From the NCBI RefSeq assembly GCF_024679245.1, contig NC_090183.1:20875207-20939206 (forward strand): 64,000 bases of DNA, given 5' to 3'. The translations under genes were made by a program, and so were the position numbers. This DNA is from Pseudorasbora parva. Taxonomy: Eukaryota; Chordata; Actinopteri; Cypriniformes; Gobionidae. The first letter of the stretch is position 1; each line of letters begins with the position of its first letter. Of this stretch, positions 10,433 through 24,800 are shown piece by piece. The notes below the pieces were generated by a model that saw only the letters and a list, made by a program, of their open reading frames with translations, was not told the origin of the DNA and did no database searches.

Positions 10433-13400
10433 TTAGTCAAATTCTTCAACAAAGTGCAATGCTTCATTTTCAATCCAACACAACATTCTTTCTACACTCC
10501 AAACCTCTTCAAAAAGTTCCAATTTTTTCACGTGCGAGTAAAAGATAAAATCATGCTTTATCCTTGCTTTTATAAGCCCCTTAAACAACAATTCAATATT
10601 TTTACTATTACCATGAGCAATTTTATATTTCCTACTAATATAAACTGCCATTTTGGCTTGACCTAAGAGGAAATTTAACAACCGTCCTTTCTTCCTTTTT
10701 TCTTTACAATCCTTAAAACCAAAAATAAACACAATCATTGTAAACATTTCATTACCTTTTGAGAATAAAATCTCCAAAACAAACAAAGGTCTTAATCTCT
10801 CACAATGCATAAAACAATGAAAAATGGTTTCTCTTTCACCACAAAAAGGACATTGATCTTGCACACTTGGGTTCAACACTGAAATAAAAGCATTTATAGC
10901 AACAATTCCATGTAAAATGCGCCACTGAAGATCACCCTCATTTTTAGTCAATGGTGGTTTGTAACAAGAGGCCCAAACAGGTTTAACTTCACAATCAACA
11001 CTTAAATGATCTTTCCACGGTGTATCCATTCGTTTCAATTTCTCTTTATTTAACACCTTTACACAAACTTTGTATAAACTGTTTCCTCCTATTGTATCAA
11101 AACTTATGTCTCTCAAATCGTCAGAGTTCATAAAAACATTTTCATTTTCTATTGCACTTTTAGAGATCACCATACAAGGAAAAAGATCCGTATTATCAGG
11201 AAGTGTCTTACTTGATAAAAAATTCCAGTCTTCTTCAATTAAATTTCCTCTGAAGTTCAATATAAAATGGACTCTCCTTGTTGATTTTATTTCAAGTCTG
11301 TGCAAGTGCATCAACATTGTCCAACGCAATACCAGCCACTTCTATCAAGTCTTTCATTTGAACAATTTTGGCTTTTGTTAAAAGTTGCAACAACCATAAA
11401 TTTGTATTTCCACATAAATCCAGTCGAGCACCATTAACCAACGCTTCTTCCAGAAACCAAAACAGTGATTTATATGACAATGATCTTTTAACCTGTATAG
11501 TACACCATGCTTTTCTTACACTCTCATAAAAGGAAGAAATAAACTTCAAATTAAAACTACGACAATCTGTCCAAAAGATATTTCTTTTTAAATTCCACCC
11601 TCCAACTTTACTTAAAAGGCAACATGTTGGTCCAAACCATGATATACTTGGACTGTATAAAAACTTTTGAACAAACTGAAGTCTAAAAGCTACTTTCCTG
11701 CTTATCAGGTCAACAACTCCTTGACCACCTTCTTCCTTTGGAAGATAAAGAACACTTTGTGGTAACCAATGTAATCGATCCCAAAAGAAATTATTCAACT
11801 TGACCTGTATTTTTCCCAAAACCCCTACAGGGGGTTCTAAAACTGCTAACCTGTGCCATAAAGAGGAGGCTACTATATAATTAATAATCAAAGCTCGCCC
11901 TCTAAATGACATTTTGGGTAAAAGCCATTTCCACCTTCCCAATCTTCCTTCTACATTTTCAAGAATATTTTCCCAGTTTCTTTGCATTATTATTTCATCA
12001 CCCAGAAAAACTCCAAGATATTTGAGGCCTCTCTGTGACCACACCATTTCACCTGGTAAAACCAGTTCTCCTTTATTCCATTTTCCAACACTATATGCTG
12101 AAATTTTAGCCCAGTTAACTTTTGAAGATGAAATATTTGCATAATTATTAACAATATTAACCAGCTTATCAATATCATTCTGTCCACTGGTTAAAACTAA
12201 AACGTCATCTGCATATGCAGACAGTTTTATAGGTGGAAAAGAACTCCCATATGTAAAACCATCTAAAAGAGTCCTAATTTTATTTAGCATGGGTTCAATT
12301 GCGATTGAGTAAAGCATGCCTGACAAGGCACATCCCTGTCTAATTCCCCTTTGTATTTTAAAAGGGCTACTCAAACCACCATTAACTTTCAGTACACTTT
12401 CGATGTCTTCATAGAGCACTTTAATCAAGGCAGTGAACACAGGTGGAAAACCAAAGGTTTCAAACGTATACCATAAAAAGGTATGATCCACCCGGTCAAA
12501 AGCCTTTTCTTGATCTAGGGAAATTAGGCCACATTTTTTCCCAAACAGTCTAGAGATTTCTAAAACATCTCGAATCAGGGAAATATTGTCTACTATTGAT
12601 CTATTAGGCACACAATAAGATTGATCTGAGTGTATAGCTTGTCCAATTACCTTCTTCAGTCTGTTTGCCAAAGATTTTGATAAAATCTTATAATCAGTGC
12701 ATAATAAAGAAACTGGCGTCCAGTTTTTTATCTCCTTGAGATCTCCTTTCTTGGGCAGCAAAGTTAAAACAGCTCTTCTGCAGCTCAGTGGCATTTTTCC
12801 TTTCTCCAAACTTTCACTTAAAACTGCCAGTAGATCTTCTCCCAACAGATGCCAAAAAGCTTTATAAAAGTCAAATTTAAAGCCTGAAGTTCTATGATAT
12901 CCATCTCTAGACTTCTTATAGACTGAACCATATCTCTAGTTACATTAAAAGTGTACTGATTACAAAATTTTTGTATCTGCACTTTCCCAATATCCCACCA
13001 TTGCTGTATTGATATAAAGGAAGACTTTTTAGATTTCCACCCCAACCAAAAAACAGAAAAACATTTACAAAAATGAGTGTCTTCAAGTAAAGCGCTATTA
13101 AAATGCCAGTATGCACTCTTATTTTTAACAGATTTAATAAAAACACATGCGACTACCATTGAGTGGTCAGAGAAACCAACAGGACAAATTTCACAGGACT
13201 TAAAAAATTGTTTCTGATATTTAAAACAATAAAAGCGATCTAATCTTGCTAAAGAAATACACTTTTTTTTCACATGTGCCCATGTATACTGCCTGTCATT
13301 ACAATGAAAATTCCTCCACACATCACAAAGCTGACAGGTTTTAATCATATTTAATAATTTACTTCTTGAAGCCATATATGGCTCAATATGATTCCTATCT

Positions 13401-13921
13401 AAATCATTACCTGTACAATTAAAGTCACCACCCAATACTAAAAAACTTTCCATATTACATTGTTTTAAATTATCACATAGAGTTTCAAGGAACAACATTC
13501 TTTCCATTGATTTTACAGGAGCATAAACATTTATTAGTTCCATAGTAACATTTTCAAACTTTGCTGTTACCTTAATTAATCTACCTTGTATTATTTCTAA
13601 AATGTCATACGATATTGGTAGACAAGTCTTTGAAAAAAGAACAGCCACTCCAGCACTAAGAGAAGTCTTATGGCTCAGCACAATCCTTCCTTTCCACTCC
13701 TTCATCCACTCAACTTAATTGTCCTTTGTGCTATGAGTTTCTTGCAAAAACATGACGTCTATATTCTTTAATTTCATTAACTCATAAACCTGCGCTCTTT
13801 TGCCTGCATCCCTCGCCCCATTTACATTCAGGGAAGATATTTTAAAATTACTCATTATGAGGGATAAAAGCACCAAAAAAAGCCAGGTCCATTTAACTCC
13901 GTTATTCCTGTGACATATCAT
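10433..13921 (-). pseudogene. K1 ORF2, endonuclease and reverse transcriptase
   Basis: From the 5' end: hydrophobic leader (ATG 13919-13921), AP-type endonuclease (SSLNVNGARD, FLQETHS, LGGDFNCTGND, FSDHSMVV), RT (RRAVLTLLPKKGDL, LDQEKAFDRVDH, RQGCALSG, SAYADDV at about 12190-12210), and a C-terminal Cys/His block (CPFCGERETIFHCFMHC). Lesions: a TAA at about 13712; a deletion of roughly 170 codons near 12845 that joins the post-endonuclease helix to the RT start and shifts the frame; and a frameshift near 11300. The protein would nick and copy into (TC)n by target-primed reverse transcription if intact. Endonuclease and RT identity is certain. Confidence 0.9.
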
Positions 13922-14338
13922 TATGCATTGTTTGGGGACGCACTTTTTGCACAATCTTTTTTAAACGATAGACCTCAGGATTTGACAAACATCTTTCACC
14001 TTTTTGCTTCATTAAACTTTTGCTGAGTCAATGAATAAAGAAAGATCAGGAAAAAAGTCTACAGCTTCAACATTCCTCATTCCTTTAGTACGCTGCAGGA
14101 AGTTTTTCATTCTTTCCAAACTGTAACCACTATAATCTTGTTCCTCAGCTTGAACATCCGAACATTCTCGCTCACTTTCTGAGCCAGAAAAATCACTTGC
14201 GTTCAAAACCTCATCAGAACTTTTACTGACAGACTCATCTTGTGCCTTTTTCTTCGATGTACTTGGTGTCTCACAAGAATTCGACTTCCTTTTCACTGAT
14301 GGCATTTTAAATACTGCTTCGTCCTCTTTAAGTATTTC
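13902..14338 (-). pseudogene. K1 ORF1, C-terminal fragment
   Basis: What remains is the acidic and serine-rich linker and the conserved C-terminal helical domain (YSLERMKNFLQRTKGMRNVEAVDFFPDL, given here as landmarks YSLERMKNFL and VDFFPDL). A frameshift near 14015 separates it from the final CLSNPEVYRLKKI motif. The stop TAA is at 13902-13904 and overlaps the ORF2 start. The upstream part was lost in the K1/K2 fusion. Confidence 0.8.
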
Positions 14339-15720
14339 AATTAATTTGCACTTTACCAAAATCCCACCAATGATTTAAAGACTGGTAAGAGTTCTTTGTG
14401 GCTCTAAAATTTCCCCCAAAATATTTAAAAGTATCCTTAAAATGTTTATCATTTAATAGTGAACTATTAAAATGCCAATAAGCACTATTTGGTCTTGTAG
14501 ATCTCAAAATAAAAGAACACACCACCATACTATGGTCAGAGAAACTAACAGGAACAATCAAACATTTTCTAAAAATACCACATTGATGTTTAAAACCATA
14601 AAATCTATCCAACCTAGCTAAAGAAAAAACCCTCCCACGGGTATGAGCCCAAGTATATTGCCTTAGACTACCATTGACATGTCTCCATATATCACACAAT
14701 TCATGTGTTTTAATGACTTGAATGAGTCTCTTACGGGATGGCTCATCAATCAATCAATCAATCAACTTTATTTATATAGCGCTTTTACAATCACGATTGT
14801 GTCAAAGCAGCTTCACAGTGTCAAACAGGGTAATATTGCGACAAAATTAGATTTGGCTGTACAGTCGTTCTGGAGAAAACAGTGATGTTATCAGCTTATT
14901 TTAATTTATCATATAGCGACAATGTTGGCAGATCAGTATTATAGTTTATAGAATTAAATAAGACCTAATTCATATATTTTATTTGTATAGTAAGTTGAAT
15001 AACTTTAATCATATTTTTAGTGTCCCCAACTGAGCAAGCCAAGCCAAAGGCGACAGTGGCAAGGAACCAAAACTCCATCGGGGCATGATGGAGAAAAATA
15101 AACCTTGGGAGAAACCAGACTCAGTCGGGGTGCCAGTTCTCCTCTGGCCTATTAACACACCGTGTAAGATTATTATCATGGGGCTCCGTGTGATTTCTAT
15201 CAATATTTTGTTCTGTACAGTTAAAATCACCTCCCAGAAACAAAAACTCTTCACTATTACAATTTTGCAGGGTTGAATTGAGGGTATTTAAAAACAGCAT
15301 TCTTTTGACTACTGAGGTAGGGACATAAACACAAATAAAAAAAAAAACATGATTTTCAAATAAAGCTCGAACCTTTAAAAATCTGCCCTTTATAATCTCT
15401 TCAACATCATAAGAAATTGGTTTAAAGTTTTTAGAAAATAAAATGGCGACTCCGCCACTAACAGCAGTGTTATGACTTAAAATAGAGATGCCATCCCATT
15501 CCCTTTCCCAATCTGCAGCGTTCTTTAAATCACTGTGAGTTTCTTGAAGTAAAATAATATCTATTTTTTTCTCTTTAGACATTTCATATAATGCTACTCT
15601 TTTTTCACATCTCTTGCTCCATTTACATTCACTGAAGCAACACTAACTTCACCCATAATGAATAAAAAACAAAACAGAAAAAAACAAACCACTGATTATC
15701 ATTAAATTAGCTTTTTTCAT
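14339..15720 (-). pseudogene. K2 ORF2, endonuclease only, split by an insertion
   Basis: The endonuclease begins at MGEVSVASVNVNGARD (ATG at 15653-15655), continues through LLQETHSDL, SGGVAILFSKNF and GGDFNCTEQNIDRNH, and is interrupted after EPH by the SINE-like repeat. It resumes at SRKRLIQVIKTHELCDIW and reaches FSDHSMVV and HWWDFGKVQI, where it fuses to K1 ORF1. A one-base loss near 15605 breaks the frame. A leader ATG at 15718-15720 overlaps the ORF1 stop, but here the leader is out of frame with the domain. Confidence 0.85.
14747..15179 (-). mobile_element. SINE-like repeat with (TTGA)n tail inserted in K2
   Basis: On the minus strand the 433-bp segment ends GCGCTATATAAATAAAGTTG followed by TTGA repeats. 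It contains the GGTTTCTCCCAAGG and GTTCCTTGCCACTGTCGCC blocks that I recognise as a dispersed cyprinid repeat. It sits between TCAT copies (14743-14746 and 15176-15179). Sibling LINE copies show the uninterrupted endonuclease sequence, so the boundaries are well supported. No RNA polymerase III promoter could be assigned with confidence, so SINE is a working label. Confidence 0.7.
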
Positions 15721-16602
15721 CACCATCATTACTAACTGCAGTATTGAGTTTTCTCAATATTTTTTTTAACCTGTAAATTTCCTTATTAGTAAAACATCCT
15801 TCAGCCATCAGACACCTTGTTTTTTCAATGAACTGCTTAAGGTCAGGAAAATATTCATTCACTCGTACTCCTCTTCTATTTTTTGTTGCTTTAAGAAAGA
15901 GTCTTATATCTTCCATATCTTCCATTTCGACTCACACATTCACTCTGAGAAAAAGGAAGGCTAGAATCAGATTCACAATCACTCTCGGTTTCACCCTGGT
16001 CCTCACTATCAGCTACATTTACATTTGTTTTCTTTACAGGTCCCGACTCACAAGTATTCTCACTTTTCCTCCGTTTTAGCGGTACTTTAAACAGAGCGTG
16101 TTCTATCTCTTTGTCAATGCCATCGTTCTCACTTCTGTGCTCGATCGGAGGCTGTTTTTCCCCCTCGCGCTGGGAGACCTGACACCTTATTTAAGGTGTC
16201 CCTGTCCGGGCAAGTGAGTCCTATTTGATCCTTTAAAGAACGTCCGTCATCAAAAGACCCGATGGACTCCGCATCATCTTCCTTTCTGTTAGGCGACTTT
16301 ATTACAGTAATCGCGGAAGAGGCCTGATTTACCTCTTGCAGCTCTGTTGCAATCGTCTCAGGTTCAGCTCGCTCTGCCGCGATCGCGTCTGTGCTGTCTA
16401 TAGGTTGACGTGTCGCGAGTGGAACATTTGCATCATTTATATTTTGCTCTGTTACAGATGTTTCTCTTTTATCAGGGCAATCACATACTAAATGTCCCAC
16501 TTTATTGCAACCGAAACATTTCATCTTCCCTGTTGTTGCAAATACAACGTAATCAAAATCATCGATCCGGAATTTGAACGTGAAGCCTCGTTCACACTGC
16601 CA

Positions 16603-16786
16603 GCGACACGCAGCGACAAAGCGACACGATCCCATTCATTTCAATGGAGCGCTGGCGACATCCGGCGACACGAGCGACAGTGACCGTTGGCGACAGAATG
16701 TGGGCGTGTCAAGCGACACGAGACGCGCGACAAAAGTTCAGAAATTTCAACTTTATGCAAATGAGAAGCGATTATCGCGAGCGACA
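16603..16786. promoter_or_regulatory. Subterminal GCGACA cluster, left Harbinger end
   Basis: Ten GCGACA hexamers, all in one orientation, lie within 184 bp of the left end. Three more lie near the right end (20928-20965), in the same plus-strand orientation. Such clusters are plausible binding sites for the MADF partner or the transposase; binding is an inference. Confidence 0.6.
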
Positions 16787-16854
16787 ACCAATAGGAGTGA
16801 AGTCAGTGGAGTGCATGTGATCAGTCTGTTCTGCTCCTGCGGCATCGTGTCAAA

Positions 16855-17185
16855 ATGGAGGAGAAGTTAATTTTAGCTGTGAGCAATTTCCCCGTACTTT
16901 ATGATATGTCTCTGTGTACATACAGAGACACATTAAAAAAAAATGATGCATGGAAAAACGTGTCTGGGATTGTGGGGATATCAAGTAAGTTTTGACTTTG
17001 GCAATATGGTCTATTACAGTACAGTGTGTATGTATTCTAATAACTTGCAGTGTTCTGCAAAACACTAGTATTAAAAACGGTACTATTTAATTATAATATA
17101 ATTACTATTACAAATATTGGGTGTGTACAATTACATGCATATGTAACAAAACAAAAAAAAAACCACACGTGTGCAGTGCAGTTTA

Positions 17186-17263
<78 letters not shown>

Positions 17264-17273
17264 GTATATATAT

Positions 17274-17362
<89 letters not shown>

Positions 17363-18266
17363 CAGATGATGCAGCTATCATTATACTTAATGATTATGTG
17401 TGTGTGATGTGTATGTTTGTTTTGTATTTTTAGTGGAGGAGTGTAGAAAAAAGTGGAAGAACCTCCGTGATGCTTATAGGAGGGATGTTAATAAAACAAA
17501 AGATCAAAAGAGAAGTGGGTCAGCAGCAGAGGTTCACAAACCATGGAAGTACAGTGCCATCATGGGCTTTCTCAACCCTTTCATGGAGGCTAGACCCAGC
17601 AGTGGAAACATGCTGGAAAGGGTTAGAGAGCCCATGATGGCCACTGAACAGAGAGACACACGAACGAAGGCAAAGCAAGTCGGCCAGTCTGTTCTGAGCA
17701 TCCAGGAAGGTCCAGTGTTCAGCCAGGAAGGTCCGGTGTTTAGCCAGGAAGGTCCGGTGTTTAGCCAGGAAGGTCCGGTGTTCAGCCAGGAAGGTCCGGT
17801 GTTCAGCCAGGAAGGTCCGGTGTTCAGCCAGGATGGTCCGGTGGTCAGCCAGGAAGGTCCGGTGGTCAGCCAGGAAGGCCCGGTGTTCAGCCAGGATGGT
17901 CCAGTGTTCAGCCAGACAGACCAAGAGCAGGCAGCCCCAGCATTTAGCCAGGCACACGTAGCGAGCAGCCAACCAGATAACGTATTGAGGCAAGTAGGAG
18001 AGCGCTCGAAAAAACACAAGGGTGCAATGACAGTATTTGAGAAACAACTTATGGCTGCATTACATAGGGCAGAGTCATCATCTAGACCACAATGTGTACC
18101 GTCAGAGGACCCAGATGAACTATTCATTCGAAGCTTGTTGCCCCAAATTAAACAGCTAAGACCAGGAAGAAAAGAGAGGCTGAAACTGGACATACACAGA
18201 TTAGTTTATGAGGCCCAGTTTAGTCAGGAAGAGGAAGAGAGCAGGGTACAGCTGACAAGGCCATGA
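16855..18266 (+). CDS. Harbinger MADF-BESS (Myb/SANT-like) accessory protein, two exons
   Basis: Exon 1 is 16855-16984 ([17 protein letters not shown], then a GTAAGT donor). The intron 16985-17433 holds a (TA)n microsatellite and ends TTTTTAG. Exon 2 is 17434-18266. Joined in phase they encode 320 residues with no stop. Residues 1 to about 65 form a MADF domain (W of DAWKNVSG, then [15 protein letters not shown]). Then come ten 7-residue repeats (QEGPVFS type, 17703-17912). A C-terminal BESS motif follows ([29 protein letters not shown]). In related elements this partner helps the transposase enter the nucleus and bind transposon ends. Poly(A) signal at 19003-19008. The splice sites are predicted by eye but preserve frame and domain. 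Confidence 0.85.
17187..17358. repeat. (TA)n microsatellite in the MADF intron
   Basis: 172 bp of TA with a few TG and TT interruptions. The tyrosine-isoleucine frames across it are artefacts. Confidence 0.97.
17703..17912 (+). repeat. 21-bp coding tandem repeat, ten copies
   Basis: Ten units of CAGGAAGGTCCGGTGTTCAGC type keep the MADF-BESS frame. The units vary at E/D, F/V and synonymous third positions. Confidence 0.95.
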
Positions 18267-18900
18267 GGGGTGTTAGTAAGCTTATTGACCCTCATGGTCC
18301 TGTCAGCTGTACCTTGTGCAGTGTGTTCATAGTATTTACACCTTTTGTTGTTCCTGTTAAAAGAACAACTGTGAAGTATTGTTAATCAAAATAATTAATG
18401 TATATATGTTTGAGGAGAGCGGGGTACAGCTGACAAGGCCATGAGGGGTGTTAGTAAGCTTATTGACCCTCATGGTCCTGTCAGCTGTACCTTGTGCAGT
18501 GTGTTCATAGTATTTACACCTTTTGTTGTTCCTGTTAAAAGAACAACTGTGAAGTATTGTTAATCAAAATAATTAATGTATATATGTTTGAGGAGAGCGG
18601 GGTACAGCTGACAAGGCCATGAGGGGTGTTAGTAAGCTTATTGACCCTCATGGTCCTGTCAGCTGTACCTTGTGCAGTGTGTTCATAGTATTTACACCTT
18701 TTGTTGTTCCTTGTAAAAGAACTGTGAAGTATTGTTAATCAAAATAATTAATGTACATATGTTTGAGGAGAGCGGGGTACAGCTGACAAGGCCTTGAGGG
18801 GTGTTAGTAAGCTTATTGACCCTCATGGTCCTGTCAGCTGTATCTTGTGCAGTGTGTTCATAGTATTTAATAATTATAATGTATATAATAATTAATGTAT
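18246..18900. repeat. 178-bp tandem repeat, about 3.7 copies, each with a hairpin
   Basis: Units start at 18246, 18424, 18602 and 18777 (spacing 178, 178, 175). The first unit includes the last codons and stop of the MADF-BESS gene. Each unit contains GTACAGCTGACAAGGCCATG and, 40 bp later, its imperfect inverse CATGGTCCTGTCAGCTGTAC, so it can fold into an arm of about 25 bp. Confidence 0.92.
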
Positions 18901-19002
18901 ATTTGGTTAAGGAGAGCTGAGCCTATAGCTTGTGCCTCAAGAAAAAAAAAACTGTTTGATTTTCAGTATCATCTCTAGTAACATTTAAGGTCAGTTTTGA
19001 TC

Positions 19003-19053
19003 AATAAACACATATTTGAAACAATGACACATGGAAAAAATTACTCTTTTATT
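19003..19053. other. Convergent polyadenylation signals of the two Harbinger genes
   Basis: AATAAA on the plus strand at 19003-19008 serves the MADF-BESS gene. AATAAA on the minus strand at 19048-19053 lies 50 bp past the transposase stop. The two 3' ends would overlap or nearly meet. Confidence 0.6.
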
Positions 19054-19103
19054 CAAATGTGGGTGGCTCTAAAAAGAGCCTTTGGTTTGGTTCTGTGCAT
19101 AAT

Positions 19104-20794
<1,691 letters not shown>

Positions 20795-21670
20795 TGCACC
20801 GATTTTATTTATAATAAGTAATTTCCCTCCAAAATGTTTGTTTTAAGCGGCAAAATGATGTCAATAATGTAGGAGGGTGTTCCCTGCTAATGACGTTAAA
20901 GGGAACCCGTAGTGGGAACGCCCACTAGCGACATGAATCTCTGGCGCTGGCGACATGCAGCGACAAAATCGCTGGCGGTGTGAACGAGGCTTAAGGTCTA
21001 GTTCAGCGTCATCCTTCACGATCATGTAGGCTAATCGCCTAAAAGAAACTACGTGCTTCAACAACAGAGATCCGCTTCCAATTGGTATTCTTTTAATCGC
21101 CGACACCACTTTTCCATAACGGGAAAGAGATTGATTTAATAACTGGTCACATTGGACAATGTCACTTTTTTAGATGGCATTGACAATGGAAGAACAGGTG
21201 TAAACAAACCATCAATAAAAATCCCACTCTCAACTAGTTCATTTGCTTTGTCTACACTGTTTAAAAATATAACATTAGCGTTATTCATTTTTGAGGCTGA
21301 CAGAATGCACTCATGGCCCACAACTTCTCCTATAGCCAAACAACAGTCCTCTACACTCACTGCAGCCGCCACTTTCACTGCGTGGCGCCGCGTGAGTGTA
21401 AACAAGACTCGTGACTCCGGGACCGCCATGCTTCCCTAAAGGTAGCACTCGGCCCGGATCAACGCACCAGAAAACTATTATTAGCGACCAAACCGCAAAA
21501 AACAAAGAGAGAAAAGGGAAAGAAAAAGAAAAGAAGAAAGAGAAAGAATAAACGAGGGTGAAATATTAGTTGGCACAGCAGCCACGAAAAGAAAACACTT
21601 GCACTCAAACAACACTCAGCACTCACCACGCGCTCTCCGCACTCACAGCCTCAGTCAGCTCACGTATGCG

Positions 21671-21673
<3 letters not shown>

Positions 21674-21737
<64 letters not shown>

Positions 21738-21745
21738 GAGAGAGA
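21674..21745. repeat. (GA)n microsatellite 2
   Basis: 72 bp, one GC interruption. It lies between the 5' end of K2 and the 3' end of K3. Confidence 0.98.
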
Positions 21746-21849
21746 TTTGATTTGATTTTCAAAACCCCTTTTATTACAATTCACAAAAGCTAGTTACATC
21801 TCACACACTACCAAACAACACCATTAAAACCAATAAAAATCATTATTTC

Positions 21850-24800
21850 CTAAAAGAAAGAAAAGTACAACTCCTCTTCAACAACATCACAAAGAGTCTT
21901 ATTTAAACACCAAATTTCTTTAAACGATGAAACATCATGCATTAATCTATAATAGTGATAATCAATTAAAATCCTAGATTTTACTAAGTTTAAGAAAATT
22001 GCTTTCAAACTGTTGCAAACATTTTGCTCAATTTTTTCTTTTCTTGTGGTATAAATCGCCAATTTTGCTTGGCCCAACAAGAAATTTAACAATTGGGACT
22101 TATGACGATATTTTTTCACATATTTAGACCCACAAATAAACACTTTCATTGAAAAAACCACATCAAAGGAGGCAAAAAAACTCTCCAAAATATCAAATAA
22201 AGGTTTTAACCTCTCACAGTGTATGAATGCATGAAAAATAGTCTCTTTTTGCAAACAAAAAGGACATCCCTCTGTAACATCAGAATTAATCAAAGAGACA
22301 AACGCATTAACTGCAATAGCACCATGTAGCACTCGCCACTGTAAATCGCCAGTTTTTTTGACTAATGGTGACTTATACAATGCTCTCCACTCTGGTTTTT
22401 CATTGATCTCTCTTATTAAAAGCTTTTACACAGCACTTGTATAAATCTTTACCATATGAAACATTTGAACCCACAATCATCACTTCTTTACAATCTAAAA
22501 GCATACTGTTGTATTCTCCCAAAATAGGAGATATACTCAAGATCGGAAAAGGGTCTTTACAATCAGGATTAATTGACCCCATTGAGTACTGATCCAACAG
22601 TTCTGTTTCTTCCCCCGTAAGGGTCGATCTCCATTTTTCAAGCGCTTTTGCCACTATTCGGTGTGATTTGAGTCCTAAATGTTCAGCAATCGCAGTCACT
22701 TCCTTAAAGCCAGATCCCGCTACTTGATGTAAGTGACCAACTACTGTCAACTTGGCATTTCGCAAGGTCCTTTCTGGAATACAAAAAGTCATGTTGTGCG
22801 ATAAATCCAAACGTGAGCCAAGGACCAATGGTTCTTGAAGTAACCAAAACAGGGAGGCAACATTGTCTTCCCTTTTTATCTTGAATAAGGACCAGACTCT
22901 AAACAGACTCCGGTAAAAGACTGGAGAGTTGCATAGTTTTAATCTCTGAGAGTCCAACCAGAACAAAGCTTTGTCTAATCCCAAGTCTTCAACACTTCGT
23001 AGGATTGCACAGGCAGCACCCACCCAGCTTAACTCTGTAGAGCTCCTTAAAAGTCTTTGTACATATTGTAGGCGAAACGCAGCCGTTCTGCTCTGCAGGT
23101 GTATCAAGCCAAGTCCTCCTTCTTCTTTTGATAAATACAACACACTTTTTGGTACCCAGTGCATTCTGTCCCAGAAAAAATCTATTAAAATAGACTGAAT
23201 TTTTATTAACACATCTACTGGGGGATCTATACAGGCTAAACGGTGCCAAAGTGCAGAGGCTACCAGATTATTAATAATCAAGATTCGTCCTTTATAGGAC
23301 ATTTTAGGGAGTAAAAACCTTCACTTGTCCAGTCGCCCTTTGACTGCTTCAACAGTGCCATCAAAATTCTTCATTATGACATTTTCATTTCCTAAAAAGA
23401 CTCCTAAATACTTAAAACCATCTCTGGTCCATTTTAGACCATCAGGAAGTCTCGGTTGACATTTTTGCCATTTTCCCACCAAAATGGCTTCGCTTTTTTT
23501 CCAGTTCACTTTTGCTGAAGAAAGAGATTTAAAATCATCCAAAATCTTCATCATCACATTGACATCATTAGGTTCATTGATTATGATAATAACATCATCA
23601 GCGTAAGCTGATACCTTAAAAATATTGGTACAATTTGGCATACATAACCCACACAAATGATTTCTTAGTTTATATAACAGGGGTTCTATGGCTAAGGTAT
23701 ATAACATGCCTGACAGTGCACAGCCTTGCCTGACACCCCTATAAACCCTAAACGGAGAGCATAAGTCACCATTAATCTTTAATAAACTCTCAACGCCACA
23801 GTACATTGTTTTAATCATTGAAATAAAATCGGAACTAAAACCAAAAGCTTTTAAAACAGTCCATAAATAAATATGTTCGACTCTGTCGAAAGCCTTCTCT
23901 TGATCAATCGATATCAAACCAAACTCTAACTCAAAAAGTTTTCCACAATCTAAAATGTCCCTAATAAAAGAGACATTATCAAAGATTTTTCTTCCTGGCA
24001 CACAATATGACTGATCTGGATGAACAATAGTTCCAATAACTTCACCTAATCTAATTGCTAAGGCTTTAGACAATATTTTATAATCATTACATAATAAACT
24101 AACCGGTCTCCAATTTTTTATATCATTTAAATCTCCTTTTTTTGGCAGTAGAGTAATAATTGCCCTTCGGCAGCTTTGTGGCAGTTGTCCATTAACCAGA
24201 CTCTCATTAAATACCTTTACCAATTCTGGACCCACTTCTCCCCAAAAAGATTTATAAAATTCAATCGAGAGGCCATCAATGCCTGGTGCTCTTCCATTTT
24301 CCATTTTATTAAGGGCATTTTCAAGCTCACCTAAACTCAAAATTGTGCTTATTTCCTCATTGGAATTTCTAGTTATCTGAGGTAAATTTTCCAAAAAACC
24401 AAAAATACCATCTTGTTCTTCTGAGAGTTCACTTTTGTACAAATCCTTATAGAATTGTATAGCTCTTTCTCTAATATCTAAAGGATTTGTCAACAAAACA
24501 CCTTTTTCAGATCGCAAGGCATGAATAAACTTTTTCTGACCATTCTTTTTCTCTAAACTAAAAAAGAACTTTGAGGGAGCATCCATTAATTCTACACTTT
24601 GAAAGCGAGATCTAATTATTGCACCTTGTGTTGTCAAACCTAGCATATCAGCTAGTAAATTCTTTTTCTTTTTTATGTGCTCCATATAAGTGCCATCTTT
24701 TGTGGACTCCGCCAGCTCTTGTAATTTCATTAAATCTTCCTCTAACAAATTCATTGAATTGTGTATGTCTTTTGTGGCGTTGTGAGTATATTGCTGGCAC

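Larger units (their letters stand above)
10327..14338 (-). mobile_element. Kibi-like Tx1-clade LINE, copy K1 (5' end deleted)
   Basis: The 3' UTR (10327-10432) contains AATAAA on the minus strand (10345-10350) and stops at (TC)n with no poly(A). ORF2 and the C-terminal part of ORF1 are present. At about 14338 ORF1 is joined directly to the endonuclease region of K2. The 5' UTR, the N-terminal two thirds of ORF1 and the separating microsatellite are therefore missing. The Tx1 clade includes Kibi, described as specific for TC repeats; the family name here is by target and domain layout, not by alignment. Confidence 0.85.

Noticed and set aside
16180..16200. Perfect palindrome GACACCTTATTTAAGGTGTC-like in K2 ORF1
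   Set aside because: Isolated and not conserved in sisters; no second feature supports a terminator or site.
17050..17433. Long Tyr/Ile open frames on the plus strand
   Set aside because: They are the (TA)n microsatellite of the Harbinger intron read as protein.
17520..18193. Antisense frames of 175 and 219 codons
   Set aside because: They mirror the 21-bp coding repeat of the MADF-BESS gene; no domain.
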